A stretch of DNA of 64,000 nt from Gallionella sp. (GCA_017880865.1 JADGRL010000007.1:1-64000), one strand, 5' to 3'. Shown: positions 1 through 9,673, numbered from the stretch's first letter. The notes: generated by a model not told the origin, from the letters alone. Program-made: numbers and translations.

Positions 1-169
1 GTTTGAGTGAAAGAAAAAATGGGCTGAGAAATTCCGGCAAAAAATCGTAATGCGGAACAACTGGCGTGAAAAAAATGCGATTTATAGAGGTGCCCTTAAT
101 ACAGGCGGCGGGTTTGAGATCGTTTTAAGTGGCGGAATTCATTGGAATACGCACCTTGTATGTTGTTTC
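1..169. other. Left edge, no gene seen
   Basis: This stretch is the region downstream of ppx. I see no convincing coding frame, RNA gene or terminator in it. A short frame running rightward from about base 50 lies mostly antisense to the ppx 3' end and has no family resemblance. Confidence 0.5.
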
Positions 170-1663
170 TTATTTTTCGACGATCTGCAAACCAACCCCG
201 AGTGTCTTCCATTGCTTCACCTCTTCCTGCAATGCGGTTTCGGTCAGCGGGTTTTGTGCCAGCCAGTCCGGGTCGATCGCTAGGTGAAATTTTGTGCCGC
301 TGAAATGCCCGTGCAGAGTGGGCAGGTTGCCGTCGCTGCGGTTGCGGTAGAACAGCACAGCCAGGCGCAAACTCATCGCCAGAATAATTTCATCGGAATT
401 TTTCAGTTGCCCCTGCAGCTTGCTCAGGCTACCGCGCTGCGCCAGCGTCAGCAGGCTCAGGCGCGCCTGTTCTTTTTTTGAAAAGCCCGGCATGTCTGCG
501 TTGGCGGTGATGTAGGCGGTGTGTTTGTGATAGCCGCTGTGTGCGACGCTGATGCCGATCTCGTGCAGATTGGCCGCCCAGTTAAGTATTTGCAGCGCGG
601 CTTCCCAGTTTTTGCTGTCGGATGCGTCTTCACCGCCAAAAAATTGCTGCGCGAAGGCCTGTGCGAGTTTTGCCACGCGCCCGGCCTGCCGGGTGTCGAC
701 GTGGTAACGCTGCATGAATTGTTGCACGGTCACGTCGCGCATGTCGTTATCGTGGAATCGTCCCCACAAGTCGTACAGCACGCCTTCGCGCAATGCGCCC
801 GAAGCGGTATCCATGTAGGCGATGTCCAGCTCGCAAAAGGCCGCGTACATGATTGCAAAGCCGCCCGCCAGTGTTGGGATGCGATCCGGACGCAAACCCT
901 GCAGGTCAAGCTTTTGCACGTCGCCGACATGGAGCAGATGGGCGCGCAGCTTGTCTAGCCCTTCGCGCGTGATACCGGCTTTGCAGTAGCCATTTAGTTC
1001 CAATATCTCGGCGATGGCCCGGGCCGTACCGGACGAGCCGAGAGCCTGCCGCCATTGTCCCCGATAGTCAGCGACGATGGTCTGCAACTCGCTGCGTGCG
1101 GCGAGTTCGGCCTGTTTGAGATTGTGTCGGGTGATTTTTCCATCCGGAAAAAAACGGCAGCTGAAACTGACGCAGCCCATGTACAAACTTTCCAGTTTGA
1201 GCGGAGCGAGTCCGTTGCCGATGATGAATTCGGTTGAACCGCCGCCGATGTCCATCACCAGCCGGTTGTCTTTGGATTGCGGCAAACTGTGCGCCACGCC
1301 GAGATAGATCAGGCGAGCTTCCTCGCGTCCGGCGATGACCTCTATCGGAAATCCCAGAACATGCTCGGCCTGCGGAATGAAGTCGGCGGCATTCTTTGCG
1401 ACACGCAGCGAGTTGGTGCCCACTGCGCGCACGGCCTCAAGCGGCAAGTCGCGCAGGCGCTCGGCAAATCTCCCCAGTGCGGCCAGCGCGCGTTGCTGTG
1501 CTGCAGCATCAAGGTATTTGTCGGCGGTGAGTCCGGCAGCCAGTCGCACCGGCTCGCGCAAGCCGTCCAGCATGTACATCTGATCCCCCTCGACCCGCGC
1601 TATCTGTAGCCGAAAGCTGTTCGATCCCAGATCGACGGCGGCGAGGATGGGCTGTCGCCGCAC
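170..1663 (-). CDS. ppx: Exopolyphosphatase (Ppx/GppA family)
   Basis: It likely releases orthophosphate from the ends of inorganic polyphosphate, or hydrolyses pppGpp, in the cytoplasm. The 497-residue protein opens with the ASKHA-fold phosphate loop AAVDLGSNSFRLQI (residues 8-21) and has the second glycine-rich loop MDIGGGSTEFIIG near residues 140-152; an HD-like helical C-terminal half follows. Length fits Ppx. The GTG start overlaps the phoU stop by one base (TAGTG), so the two genes are translationally coupled. Pairing with PhoU fits a role in phosphate homeostasis. Ppx and GppA cannot be told apart with certainty from sequence alone; Ppx is favoured by the phoU context. Confidence 0.93.
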   Translation of the reverse strand: MRRQPILAAVDLGSNSFRLQIARVEGDQMYMLDGLREPVRLAAGLTADKYLDAAAQQRALAALGRFAERLRDLPLEAVRAVGTNSLRVAKNAADFIPQAEHVLGFPIEVIAGREEARLIYLGVAHSLPQSKDNRLVMDIGGGSTEFIIGNGLAPLKLESLYMGCVSFSCRFFPDGKITRHNLKQAELAARSELQTIVADYRGQWRQALGSSGTARAIAEILELNGYCKAGITREGLDKLRAHLLHVGDVQKLDLQGLRPDRIPTLAGGFAIMYAAFCELDIAYMDTASGALREGVLYDLWGRFHDNDMRDVTVQQFMQRYHVDTRQAGRVAKLAQAFAQQFFGGEDASDSKNWEAALQILNWAANLHEIGISVAHSGYHKHTAYITANADMPGFSKKEQARLSLLTLAQRGSLSKLQGQLKNSDEIILAMSLRLAVLFYRNRSDGNLPTLHGHFSGTKFHLAIDPDWLAQNPLTETALQEEVKQWKTLGVGLQIVEK

Positions 1664-2370
1664 TACAGACGAACTTCGCGCTCGATTTCGTCCACGGTGA
1701 CGTGGCGTACGTCGCGTCCCTTGACCATGTAGATGACGTACTCGGACATGTTCTTCGCGTGGTCGCCGATGCGCTCGATCGCTTTTGCGACAAACAGGAT
1801 TTCCAGCGACGTGGAAATGGTGCGCGGGTCTTCCATCATGAAGGTGATCAGATAACGCATGATCGCGCGGAATTCCTCATCCACCTGGTCGTCCTGTCGC
1901 ACCACTTGTGCGGCCATCACCACATCCAGACGCGCAAACGCATCCAGCGATTTGCGCAGCATGTCCAGCGCGATTTCGGAAGCATGTTTGATTTCATGAT
2001 AGCGCGGGATAGCCAGACCCTGCTTTTGCGACAGCAGCTTGGCCATACGCGCGATCTTCTCGGCCTCATCGCCGATACGCTCCAGATCGGTGATCGTCTT
2101 GATCACCGCCATCACCAGACGCAAATCACTCGCCGCCGGCTGGCGACGCGCAATCACTTGGCTGCACGCTTCGTCTATCTTCACTTCCATCGCGTTGACG
2201 CGATGATCGTCATTGATCACGCGCGTCATCAGAGCCACATCGCCGGTGACGAGCGACTTGACGGCACTCACGATCTGGCTTTCGACTAAACCCCCCATCT
2301 GCAACACGTAGGCGCGGATGGCTTCAAGATCGGCATCGTACTGCCGGGAAATATGTTCACTGTTAGCCAT
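1663..2370 (-). CDS. phoU: Phosphate-signalling protein PhoU
   Basis: PhoU links the Pst phosphate transporter to the PhoR/PhoB two-component system and represses the Pho regulon when phosphate is plentiful. The 235-residue protein has the two-fold PhoU repeat: three-helix bundles with acidic metal-binding motifs such as TDLERIGDEAEKIARM (about 91-106) and AKAIERIGDHAKNMSE (about 194-209). Length is normal. It is the first gene of a phoU-ppx operon and is followed by ppx with a one-base overlap. No pst or phoBR genes lie in the window, so the Pho link is from family knowledge. Confidence 0.96.
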   Translation of the reverse strand: MANSEHISRQYDADLEAIRAYVLQMGGLVESQIVSAVKSLVTGDVALMTRVINDDHRVNAMEVKIDEACSQVIARRQPAASDLRLVMAVIKTITDLERIGDEAEKIARMAKLLSQKQGLAIPRYHEIKHASEIALDMLRKSLDAFARLDVVMAAQVVRQDDQVDEEFRAIMRYLITFMMEDPRTISTSLEILFVAKAIERIGDHAKNMSEYVIYMVKGRDVRHVTVDEIEREVRL

Positions 2371-2455
2371 GATGTATTCCTAAAAAAATATGCAACTGCG
2401 CAGGATATGCTACCAATGTTAAGGGCAGATGACAGCGCCTAAAAAAACGGCAACA

Positions 2456-3124
2456 TCAACCATCAACTGTAATTGTCTTTACGCCCTCGGGTGTGCCAAG
2501 CAGAAGCACATCGGCGCCACGGCGCGCGAACAAGCCGTTGGTAACCACACCCGCGATATGATCCAGCGTAGATTCCAGCTCCACCGGATTCATGATGCTC
2601 AGCCCATGCACATCGAGGATCAGGTTGCCGTTGTCGGTGGTGAACCCCTCGCGTAACGTGGGCTGTCCGCCCAACGCGACCAGCTGGCGTGCCACCGAGC
2701 TGCGCGCCATCGGAATCACTTCTATAGGCAAGGGGAACTTACCCAGCACGTCCACCAGTTTGCTGGCATCGCACACGCAGATGAATTTTTTGCTGGCAGC
2801 CGCGACAATTTTCTCGCGCGTCAGCGCGCCGCCGCCGCCCTTGATCATATGCAGATGGCGCGTGATCTCGTCCGCTCCGTCCACATAGACCGGCAGGTTG
2901 CCCGCATCGTTCAGCGACAACACCTCGATGCCGTGTGCTTGCAAGCGCTTCGCCGATGCTTCGGAACTGGCGACTGCGCCGCGTATCTTGTGCTTGATCT
3001 TGGCAAGTTCATCGATGAAAAAATTGGCGGTGGAGCCGGTGCCCACGCCGACGATACAATCGAACGGCACATATTCGATCGCAGCCTTGGCGACTGCGCG
3101 CTTCAAATCATCCTGACCCATCAT
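2456..3124 (-). CDS. rpiA: Ribose-5-phosphate isomerase A
   Basis: It interconverts ribose 5-phosphate and ribulose 5-phosphate in the non-oxidative pentose phosphate pathway. The 222-residue protein shows the family signatures [16 protein letters not shown] near residues 25-40, the DGADEI substrate/catalytic motif near 83-88 and [11 protein letters not shown] near 95-105. Length matches RpiA (about 220). ATG codons at 3124 and 3121 are both possible; a GGGAA sequence lies just upstream. It sits alone between phoU and the divergent pgm. Confidence 0.96.
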   Translation of the reverse strand: MMGQDDLKRAVAKAAIEYVPFDCIVGVGTGSTANFFIDELAKIKHKIRGAVASSEASAKRLQAHGIEVLSLNDAGNLPVYVDGADEITRHLHMIKGGGGALTREKIVAAASKKFICVCDASKLVDVLGKFPLPIEVIPMARSSVARQLVALGGQPTLREGFTTDNGNLILDVHGLSIMNPVELESTLDHIAGVVTNGLFARRGADVLLLGTPEGVKTITVDG

Positions 3125-3236
3125 TTCCCTGACCCTTTTTTAATATTATTCACCACGTACGCGATTATTGCAGGAATTGGACGCTTTAGGGAATGCCAAC
3201 ATTGCATCTGTCATATATCAGCCGGGCTGGTGGTAA

Positions 3237-4907
<1,671 letters not shown>

Positions 4908-4912
4908 GTTCG

Positions 4913-4944
4913 TGCGCTCGCGCATCATGATGCGCGAGCGCACT
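4913..4944. terminator. Perfect 32-base palindrome after pgm
   Basis: The 16-base arm GTGCGCTCGCGCATCA at 4913-4928 is followed at once by its exact reverse complement (4929-4944). It begins six bases after the pgm stop. It would form a strong GC-rich hairpin but lacks a T tract, so it may protect the 3' end or act as a weak intrinsic terminator. It marks the left edge of the AT-richer accessory island. Confidence 0.55.
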
Positions 4945-5059
4945 TGACTGAAAATTGTTCGGGGGCAATAAAACATTGCTATGCTGACCCTGATTAATAG
5001 TACAAGGTTTGTGAATATTTGATCGAATGGGCGATTTGAAATTTTATAGTGGAGAGGCG

Positions 5060-5968
5060 ATGCAAAATACTTTACCTATGATGACTGATTTTGAAGCAGG
5101 TCTTGATGATGCAGCGATGTGCTATCTAAAAAATAAAAAGCGTGGTGGAGAAAGTGGAAGCAAGGGGACGATTTATGAGTTGATTTTTTTAGCTTGTAAG
5201 GCCGCTAAGCTCATACATGAGCTTGAGGCAGTGCCTCCTGCTGATTGGCCCCGCCTACATTGGCAATTAGATGGTTTTGTAGACGATGCATGCGTCGAGT
5301 ATGGTGTGAAGACTGAATTTTTTCAGATGAAAAACTCCCAATCCGTTTCGTGGACTTCGGGAGATCATCCAATATGCGAAGATTTTAAGCTTCAATATGC
5401 AATATCCCAATCATTCGGCACCCCACAGCCCCGTACAAATTTAGTAGTGCCAGATATCACATTGCATGCTAGTTTGATCGAAAAAATTCCTAATGAAATT
5501 CGTTCACACACGGATGTGTACTGTTTCCCTTACCTTGATGGTATGTTAAATCGCATTGTTCAGGAAGTCGGAGAGGTGCGTGAGCATTTAAAAAAAATTT
5601 CGCGCAGCGCTGATCCAACTATCGACAATCTGGAGGGGATTCTGGGCATGCTGTATATCGCTTGCATGAAGTCGAAAGGAGGGAAGTCTCTTTTAGACAT
5701 ATACAATGACGCGTTAAGGTGTCAACCGGGACAGTTGCGGCTGCTTGATGTGGTTGATATGCCTGTGCTGGATAAATTTAAAGAGGCTCTTGCAAGAATT
5801 CACAACTTAACGTATGATTTTGACAGAGGATTTTTTAACTGGTCAGCGCTCGGCATGTCGGGTGCATTTGGTGCTAGTTGCGTTAGTGAAGAGTTTGCGG
5901 AGTTTCAACGAAAAGTGGTTCAAAAACAGCCAAACACATTTGATGAATTTGAGGAGATCTTGTCATGA
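5060..5968 (+). CDS. PD-(D/E)xK nuclease-like protein, first gene of a two-gene cassette
   Basis: I do not recognise a named family. The 302-residue protein (from ATG 5060) has an N-terminal segment reminiscent of the Cap4/DUF4297 effector nuclease fold: KGTIYELIFLA with E40, a beta strand LDGFVDDACVEYG with D75/D76, and EFFQMKNS with the Q89-x-K91 pair, a plausible D...(E/Q)xK metal-binding site. The C-terminal 200 residues are mainly helical and unassigned. ATG 5060 is chosen because GGAGAGG lies just upstream; ATG 5027 is an alternative adding 11 residues. The next gene starts in the ATGA overlap at 5965, so both are co-translated. Codon use is more AT-rich than in the flanking genes, suggesting transfer. 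The nuclease assignment is inference. Confidence 0.6.
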   Translation: MQNTLPMMTDFEAGLDDAAMCYLKNKKRGGESGSKGTIYELIFLACKAAKLIHELEAVPPADWPRLHWQLDGFVDDACVEYGVKTEFFQMKNSQSVSWTSGDHPICEDFKLQYAISQSFGTPQPRTNLVVPDITLHASLIEKIPNEIRSHTDVYCFPYLDGMLNRIVQEVGEVREHLKKISRSADPTIDNLEGILGMLYIACMKSKGGKSLLDIYNDALRCQPGQLRLLDVVDMPVLDKFKEALARIHNLTYDFDRGFFNWSALGMSGAFGASCVSEEFAEFQRKVVQKQPNTFDEFEEILS

Positions 5969-6657
5969 GAAGTGAAACTGATTTTTCACGCCGCGACCCC
6001 AGCGCTCTTCAACTTGTCAACAAGCTTTCTTCGCTTAAAGGGCACTCAGATCAGTATCGAGCCACAATGCGGGAGATAGGAAGTCGCTTGGCTGCCAGCA
6101 TTTTTCCTTACTTACCATCAAGCAATCGGGATATCTGCATAGTATGTTCAGTCGAAGATGCTGATTTTTTGGCTCGTGGTCTTATTGAGCAGTTAGCGTC
6201 CGAAGGTGTGTTGGCGGAACATATTCATCTGGTTTGCCTTTGGAATGACAAAATCCGCGAGGGTGGCGTTTCTCTTTCCCCTGTCATAAAACAGTATAAA
6301 GAATACTTTCCACGCGAATCCACTATTGTTATTGTCAAGTCAATAATATCAGGGGCTTGTGTAGTAAAAACAAACCTAAGTAGGGCTATTTCTTTTGCCA
6401 ATCCGGAAAAGATTTTTGTTGCTGCTCCAGTAATGCTTGAAGGTGCTGAAGATAGACTTTCCCATGAATTTCCACCGGATATTTCAAAAAAGTTTAAGTT
6501 TGTTCACTTTGCGACAGATACTGAAAAAAATGGTGAAGATGTAATTCCAGGGATAGGAGGTTCAGTGTATGAGTTGCTTGGACTTGGAAACGCTAAAGAA
6601 AAGAACAAATATGTTCCTTTGATAGTTAAGGAAAGACGAGAAAAGATGTTCGCCTGA
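5965..6657 (+). CDS. Uracil-phosphoribosyltransferase-like protein with degenerate PRPP loop
   Basis: The 230-residue protein resembles type I phosphoribosyltransferases of the Upp kind over residues 57-208. It shows strand-loop elements in the same order: an HIHLVCLW strand (86-93), TIVIVKSIISGACVV (120-134) where Upp has VIVVDPMLATGGS, FVAAPVMLEGAEDRL (151-165) where Upp has LVAAPEGI, and EDVIPGIGG (191-199) where Upp has the uracil-binding YIVPGLGD. The PRPP-loop acidic residue is replaced by K125 and the TGGS turn by SGAC, so normal catalysis is doubtful. It overlaps the upstream nuclease-like gene by ATGA and is closed by a strong terminator. It may be a sensor or a modified nucleotide-binding enzyme; the function is unproven. 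Confidence 0.6.
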   Translation: MRSETDFSRRDPSALQLVNKLSSLKGHSDQYRATMREIGSRLAASIFPYLPSSNRDICIVCSVEDADFLARGLIEQLASEGVLAEHIHLVCLWNDKIREGGVSLSPVIKQYKEYFPRESTIVIVKSIISGACVVKTNLSRAISFANPEKIFVAAPVMLEGAEDRLSHEFPPDISKKFKFVHFATDTEKNGEDVIPGIGGSVYELLGLGNAKEKNKYVPLIVKERREKMFA

Positions 6658-6677
6658 TTTTTTAATCACCATTTATA

Positions 6678-6707
6678 AAAAAACCCCAGCTTAAGCTGGG
6701 GTTTTTT
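6678..6707 (+). terminator. Rho-independent terminator after the two-gene cassette
   Basis: A perfect inverted repeat built on ACCCCAGCTT / AAGCTGGGGT is flanked by an A run on the left and a T run on the right. It starts about 20 bases after the stop at 6657 and would end transcription on the plus strand; the flanking A and T runs also allow activity from the opposite side. Confidence 0.9.
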
Positions 6708-6748
6708 CTAGATGTTAGGTGGCTTTATGATTGGTGGAAAAAGCCCGC

Positions 6749-6766
6749 GTAGCCCGGATGCAATCC
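6749..6766. repeat. Solitary REP-like half element
   Basis: The string GTAGCCCGGATGCAATCC resembles a short palindromic repeat half common in proteobacterial intergenic DNA, beginning with the GTAG tetranucleotide. Only one arm is intact here; the expected closing arm is degraded. It lies between the cassette terminator and the first brnT. Confidence 0.35.
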
Positions 6767-6896
6767 AGAATTAAACTTTAATTTCAATCGCGGAGTTGGG
6801 GCCAGTTCTAGATTCGTAGCATCACTTGTAGCAAATCAAGTGTCAGAATCACCACCTCTTTGCTCCACGCTAGAGGTCGTCATTGTCCATATTTTT

Positions 6897-6914
6897 GCCA
6901 TACGTTTATATGGC
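6897..6914. promoter_or_regulatory. Candidate operator upstream of brnT
   Basis: The inverted repeat GCCATA (6897-6902) and TATGGC (6909-6914) lies 32 bases before the brnT start in an AT-rich promoter region. BrnA-type antitoxins autorepress through such palindromes, so this is a reasonable operator candidate. The promoter boxes themselves are not clear. Confidence 0.35.
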
Positions 6915-6945
6915 TAATAATTTCGACATATGCTAGTCTTATCGC

Positions 6946-7224
6946 ATGAACAAGACACGGTTCGAGTGGGATGTAGACAAGGATGCCGAGAATCAGAAAA
7001 AGCACGACGTGCCATTTTCCTTGGCTCAGTATGCTTTCGCTGATCCCAAGCGTGTCATTGCCGAAGACCTTGCTCACAGCAAAACCGAGAAGCGCTTCTT
7101 TTGTTTTGGCGAGACTGACGGTGGCATACTCACTGTGCGCTTTACTTATCGCAGCGGAGTGATTCGAATCTTTGGAGCTGGCTACTGGCGAAAAGGAAAG
7201 GCAATTTATGAAAAACAAAATTAA
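6946..7224 (+). CDS. brnT: BrnT-family toxin (DUF497)
   Basis: BrnT toxins have a RelE-like fold and inhibit translation by RNA cleavage. This 92-residue protein has the N-terminal FEWDVDKDAENQKKHDVPF block (residues 6-24) typical of DUF497, a central ...AEDLAHSKTEKRFFCFG segment and a C-terminal TVRFTYRSGVIRIFGAGYWRKG. The last part departs from the usual RIISAR motif (R-I-F-G-A-G-Y), so toxicity may be altered. It overlaps the downstream antitoxin gene by 17 bases. The initiation codon is ATG at 6946; no strong Shine-Dalgarno is visible. Confidence 0.88.
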   Translation: MNKTRFEWDVDKDAENQKKHDVPFSLAQYAFADPKRVIAEDLAHSKTEKRFFCFGETDGGILTVRFTYRSGVIRIFGAGYWRKGKAIYEKQN

Positions 7225-7486
7225 ATATACCAACGAACCTCTTGAGGCCAAGGTGATTATGGACTTTCTCCCTCCACCCGAGGAACTCGCGTTCCGTGAA
7301 GAGGGAGTTAAAGTTACTATTGCGCTGAGTAAAAAGAGCGTCGACTTTTTCAAGTCAGAAGCTTCAAAACATCACACGCAATATCAACGCATGATCCGTA
7401 AGCTTATCGATACTTATGTTGAGGCATATGCAGAACCTCTAACCATACGCTCAAGCGGGACTGCGCAAAAGCGCGCAGCGCGGTAG
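7208..7486 (+). CDS. brnA: BrnA-like antitoxin
   Basis: The likely product is a 92-residue DNA-binding antitoxin that neutralises the BrnT encoded just upstream. Residues 38-75 carry the ribbon-helix-helix pattern: VKVTIALSKKSVDFFKSEASK followed by HTQYQRMIRKLIDTYVEAY. Translation should start at ATG 7208 (AGGAAAGG lies upstream within brnT); an earlier in-frame ATG at 7172 would lie deep inside brnT and lacks support. The 17-base toxin/antitoxin overlap equals that of the brnTA pair at 51.6-52.2 kb. Confidence 0.82.
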   Translation: MKNKIKYTNEPLEAKVIMDFLPPPEELAFREEGVKVTIALSKKSVDFFKSEASKHHTQYQRMIRKLIDTYVEAYAEPLTIRSSGTAQKRAAR

Positions 7487-7493
7487 ATTCCTG

Positions 7494-7631
7494 ATGCCGG
7501 GCTTCAGCGATGAGGCTCGCCTCCTGATAGTTTGTCATTGCGAACGTGACCATGGCAATATTGTTCGGATTATCTCGGCAAGAAAAGCCACAAAAAACGA
7601 GAGCAACTATTATCGAGGAGCTAGACCATGA
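7494..7631 (+). pseudogene. 5'-truncated brnT remnant
   Basis: The frame from 7494 encodes about 45 residues that match only the C-terminal half of BrnT, including RLLIVCHCERDHG and the hallmark RIISARKATKNES with a closing YY. Its stop (TGA, 7629-7631) overlaps the ATG of the next antitoxin gene as ATGA, the arrangement of a normal brnT-brnA pair. The N-terminal half with the FEWDxxKxxxNxxKH block is gone, replaced by the end of the preceding antitoxin gene. This is a decayed toxin. Confidence 0.75.
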
Positions 7632-7852
7632 AAACTGAATACGATCTGTCAAAAATGAAATCCCGCAAAAATCCTTATGCCTCCAAGCTAAAAAAATCTG
7701 TCACGATGCGGCTGAGCGAAGATGTTATTGGCTATTTCAAACAGATGGCTGACGAAAAAGGCGTACCGTATCAGAGCCTGATAAATCTTTATCTGCGAGA
7801 CTGCGTATCAAGCCATAGGAAAATTGATATTTCCTGGCAAACAACGCCCTGA
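7628..7852 (+). CDS. brnA: BrnA/CopG-type antitoxin, orphaned
   Basis: The product is a 74-residue ribbon-helix-helix antitoxin. SVTMRLSEDVIGYFKQMADEKGVPYQSLINLYLRDC (residues 24-59) is a standard RHH segment with strand, helix A and helix B. It begins in the ATGA overlap with the truncated brnT and keeps a complete frame. Its own toxin is lost, so it may survive as an orphan regulator or as an anti-toxin guarding against related BrnT proteins such as the one at 51.6 kb; both ideas are inference. Confidence 0.8.
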   Translation: MKTEYDLSKMKSRKNPYASKLKKSVTMRLSEDVIGYFKQMADEKGVPYQSLINLYLRDCVSSHRKIDISWQTTP

Positions 7853-7965
7853 CCTTATCAGAAATTTTAAGCGGGACTAGTTCGTGACATCACGGTACTT
7901 GCAGCAGCTCGGGAGTCAGAAACAAAACTTCTCGGCTTCCCGCTCGTCGGCATTCTCAAAACGGT

Positions 7966-8361
7966 TTATGCGGCCATGAAGCATGCTAGCTTGGCTGCCT
8001 TCGAATCAAAGATCGCCGTTGCCCGACATCCGATCCGTCGGTTCTTGGCACCAATCAGGCAATCCGCAAAATCTGCCGTGCTGTCTTTCCAGGTAAAAAG
8101 CGCTTCTTCGATGACGGGTTCATCCTCGAATTTGACATCGTTTGAATCCAGCAAGCCGGAGATGGCTTCGATGATCTGATTCTTCGGCACGACATACCGG
8201 CTGCGCAAAACCCATTCGGTTTCCATGATAACCAGTTGGTTCACGAATACGCTGCGCCCTGCCGTAACTTCGCGCTTGATCAGCTTGCGAGCTTTCTCAA
8301 ACTGGGCGGCATCGTCCTGAACCAGAAAACGGACGAGAACGTTGGTGTCTATTCCGAGCAT
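7966..8361 (-). CDS. vapC: VapC-type PIN-domain ribonuclease toxin
   Basis: It is probably an Mg2+-dependent RNase toxin. The 131-residue PIN domain starts MLGIDTNVLVRF with D5 and has acidic residues E47/E49, D97/D100 (DSTADFADCLIG) and D119 (IFDSKAAK), the usual four-acid site. Its ATG shares one base with the antitoxin stop (TGATG at 8361). Length is normal, and no catalytic residue is missing, so the toxin looks intact. Confidence 0.93.
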   Translation of the reverse strand: MLGIDTNVLVRFLVQDDAAQFEKARKLIKREVTAGRSVFVNQLVIMETEWVLRSRYVVPKNQIIEAISGLLDSNDVKFEDEPVIEEALFTWKDSTADFADCLIGAKNRRIGCRATAIFDSKAAKLACFMAA

Positions 8362-8579
8362 CAGCGTGACAGTTGCTCAACAGGAACAGTCTTGCGTCCT
8401 TTCTTGTATAGCGAGCTGGCCAACCCGCTTATGCTCTTGCTTTTCACCCGCATGACTACGGTCGCATCCGGCATCAGCGTGAAGGTCATCCGGTCGCCGG
8501 GTTTCATGCCGAGCTCATCCCGAATTTCCTTGGGGATGGTCGTTTGGCCCTTGCTGGTTAGCGTGGCATCGGCTGTCAT
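8361..8579 (-). CDS. vapB: VapB-type AbrB/SpoVT antitoxin
   Basis: The 72-residue protein has a swapped-hairpin AbrB domain at residues 3-46 (ATLTSKGQTTIPKEIRDELG then PGDRMTFTLMPDATVVMR) and a short C-terminal tail ending in PVEQLSR that would wrap the toxin. It precedes vapC with a one-base overlap. AAGGAG lies ideally placed before ATG 8579. It likely represses its own promoter at the palindrome around 8596-8620. Confidence 0.92.
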   Translation of the reverse strand: MTADATLTSKGQTTIPKEIRDELGMKPGDRMTFTLMPDATVVMRVKSKSISGLASSLYKKGRKTVPVEQLSR

Positions 8580-8595
8580 TTATATCTCCTTAATT

Positions 8596-8620
8596 CCTTA
8601 CGAAGTTCATTATAGTAAGG
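8596..8620 (-). promoter_or_regulatory. vapBC promoter with operator arms
   Basis: On the minus strand a perfect -10 box TATAAT (8609-8614) lies between the inverted repeats GTAAGG (8615-8620) and CCTTAC (8596-8601). This places a VapBC operator right over the start of transcription, as expected for autoregulated toxin-antitoxin operons. Confidence 0.55.
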
Positions 8621-8764
8621 ATGCGATAAAGAGGCAATCGACCCGTTAACCCTGTTTACCCCCTACTGACTATTGATTTTAGAAGGGCCGTAAGCGGCTA
8701 TAATCAGCACAGATCACGACCCACCGCGCCGTTCAGGCGCGGATTCATTTTGAAGGAGCGCACC

Positions 8765-9151
8765 ATGAACCACAAAAAAATTATCCAGACCCCCGATGCG
8801 CCCGCCGCAATCGGCACCTATTCGCAAGCCGTGCGCGTCGGCGACACGGTCTACCTGTCCGGCCAGATCGGGCTCGATCCCTCCACGATGCATATGGTGG
8901 AGGGTATTGATGCGCAGATCCACCGCGTGTTCCGCAATTTGCGCGCGGTATGCAGCGCTGCCGACAGCAGCTTTGACGATCTGGTGAAGCTGAACGTGTA
9001 TCTCACCGACCTCGGCCATTTCGCCAAAGTGAATGAGATCATGGCCGACTATTTTCGCCAGCCCTATCCGGCGCGCGCCGCAGTGGGTGTGGCCGCGTTG
9101 CCGCGCGGCGCGCTGGTGGAGATGGATGGAGTGCTCGTCGTCCAGGATTGA
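8765..9151 (+). CDS. ridA: RidA family enamine/imine deaminase
   Basis: RidA hydrolyses reactive enamine/imine intermediates such as 2-aminoacrylate made by PLP enzymes. The 128-residue protein has the family blocks [21 protein letters not shown] and [16 protein letters not shown] and the C-terminal signature [20 protein letters not shown] with the substrate-binding Arg. ATG 8765 is chosen: GGAG lies 7 bases upstream, while the TTG at 8750 precedes it. A TATAAT -10 box occurs at 8699-8704. Confidence 0.95.
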   Translation: MNHKKIIQTPDAPAAIGTYSQAVRVGDTVYLSGQIGLDPSTMHMVEGIDAQIHRVFRNLRAVCSAADSSFDDLVKLNVYLTDLGHFAKVNEIMADYFRQPYPARAAVGVAALPRGALVEMDGVLVVQD

Positions 9152-9218
9152 GCGCGCAGGTCAACCTGCGCTCAGCCGCGAATGTGGTCTGTCCCTGTCA
9201 AATAGAGAGGATATGCAA

Positions 9219-9581
9219 ATGTTGAAGTCCGCGCACTTGGGTTTGTTCGCAGTATTATTTTTTTGCTATTCGATAGCCGACGCCGATGCGAGCATGAATA
9301 AATGCACGGATGGAAAGCAGATGACCTACACGAACGAGCCATGCGAAAAAACGGGTTTGAATGCCGCCGGACCAATTAAAGACTCGGTGACTGTAGTGCC
9401 CGCTGCCACCGTATCCAAGAAAGAGTCATCAGAAAATTCAGGCAAAGAGCACGCGGAGGGCAGCGAGATTTCCGGGAAAAAGGTTTCAATGAATGATGAT
9501 TCAGGCACCGAGGTTCCACGCGCTCCAGCGATCAAGCCGGTCAGCCCGCTGTTAGACAAAATGCTGAATTGGCTACATTAG
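9219..9581 (+). CDS. Secreted DUF4124-like protein
   Basis: The 120-residue protein starts with a signal peptide (LGLFAVLFFCYSIADADA) and continues with MNKCTDGKQMTYTNEPCEK, the short DUF4124 pattern with two cysteines that may form a disulfide. The rest is Ser/Glu-rich, low complexity, ending in SPLLDKMLNWLH. Its function is unknown; such proteins are periplasmic. ATG 9219 fits AGAGAGG 8 bases upstream better than ATG 9213. It stands alone between ridA and recG, which are often near neighbours in betaproteobacteria. Confidence 0.72.
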   Translation: MLKSAHLGLFAVLFFCYSIADADASMNKCTDGKQMTYTNEPCEKTGLNAAGPIKDSVTVVPAATVSKKESSENSGKEHAEGSEISGKKVSMNDDSGTEVPRAPAIKPVSPLLDKMLNWLH

Positions 9582-9673
9582 GAAAAACGAATTACCTTAC
9601 CCCTTAGATCAGTCGAACATATTCAGGACCGGCTGGCTGGACCTTAGAATTGAAACCGGAATAACGGACTGCT

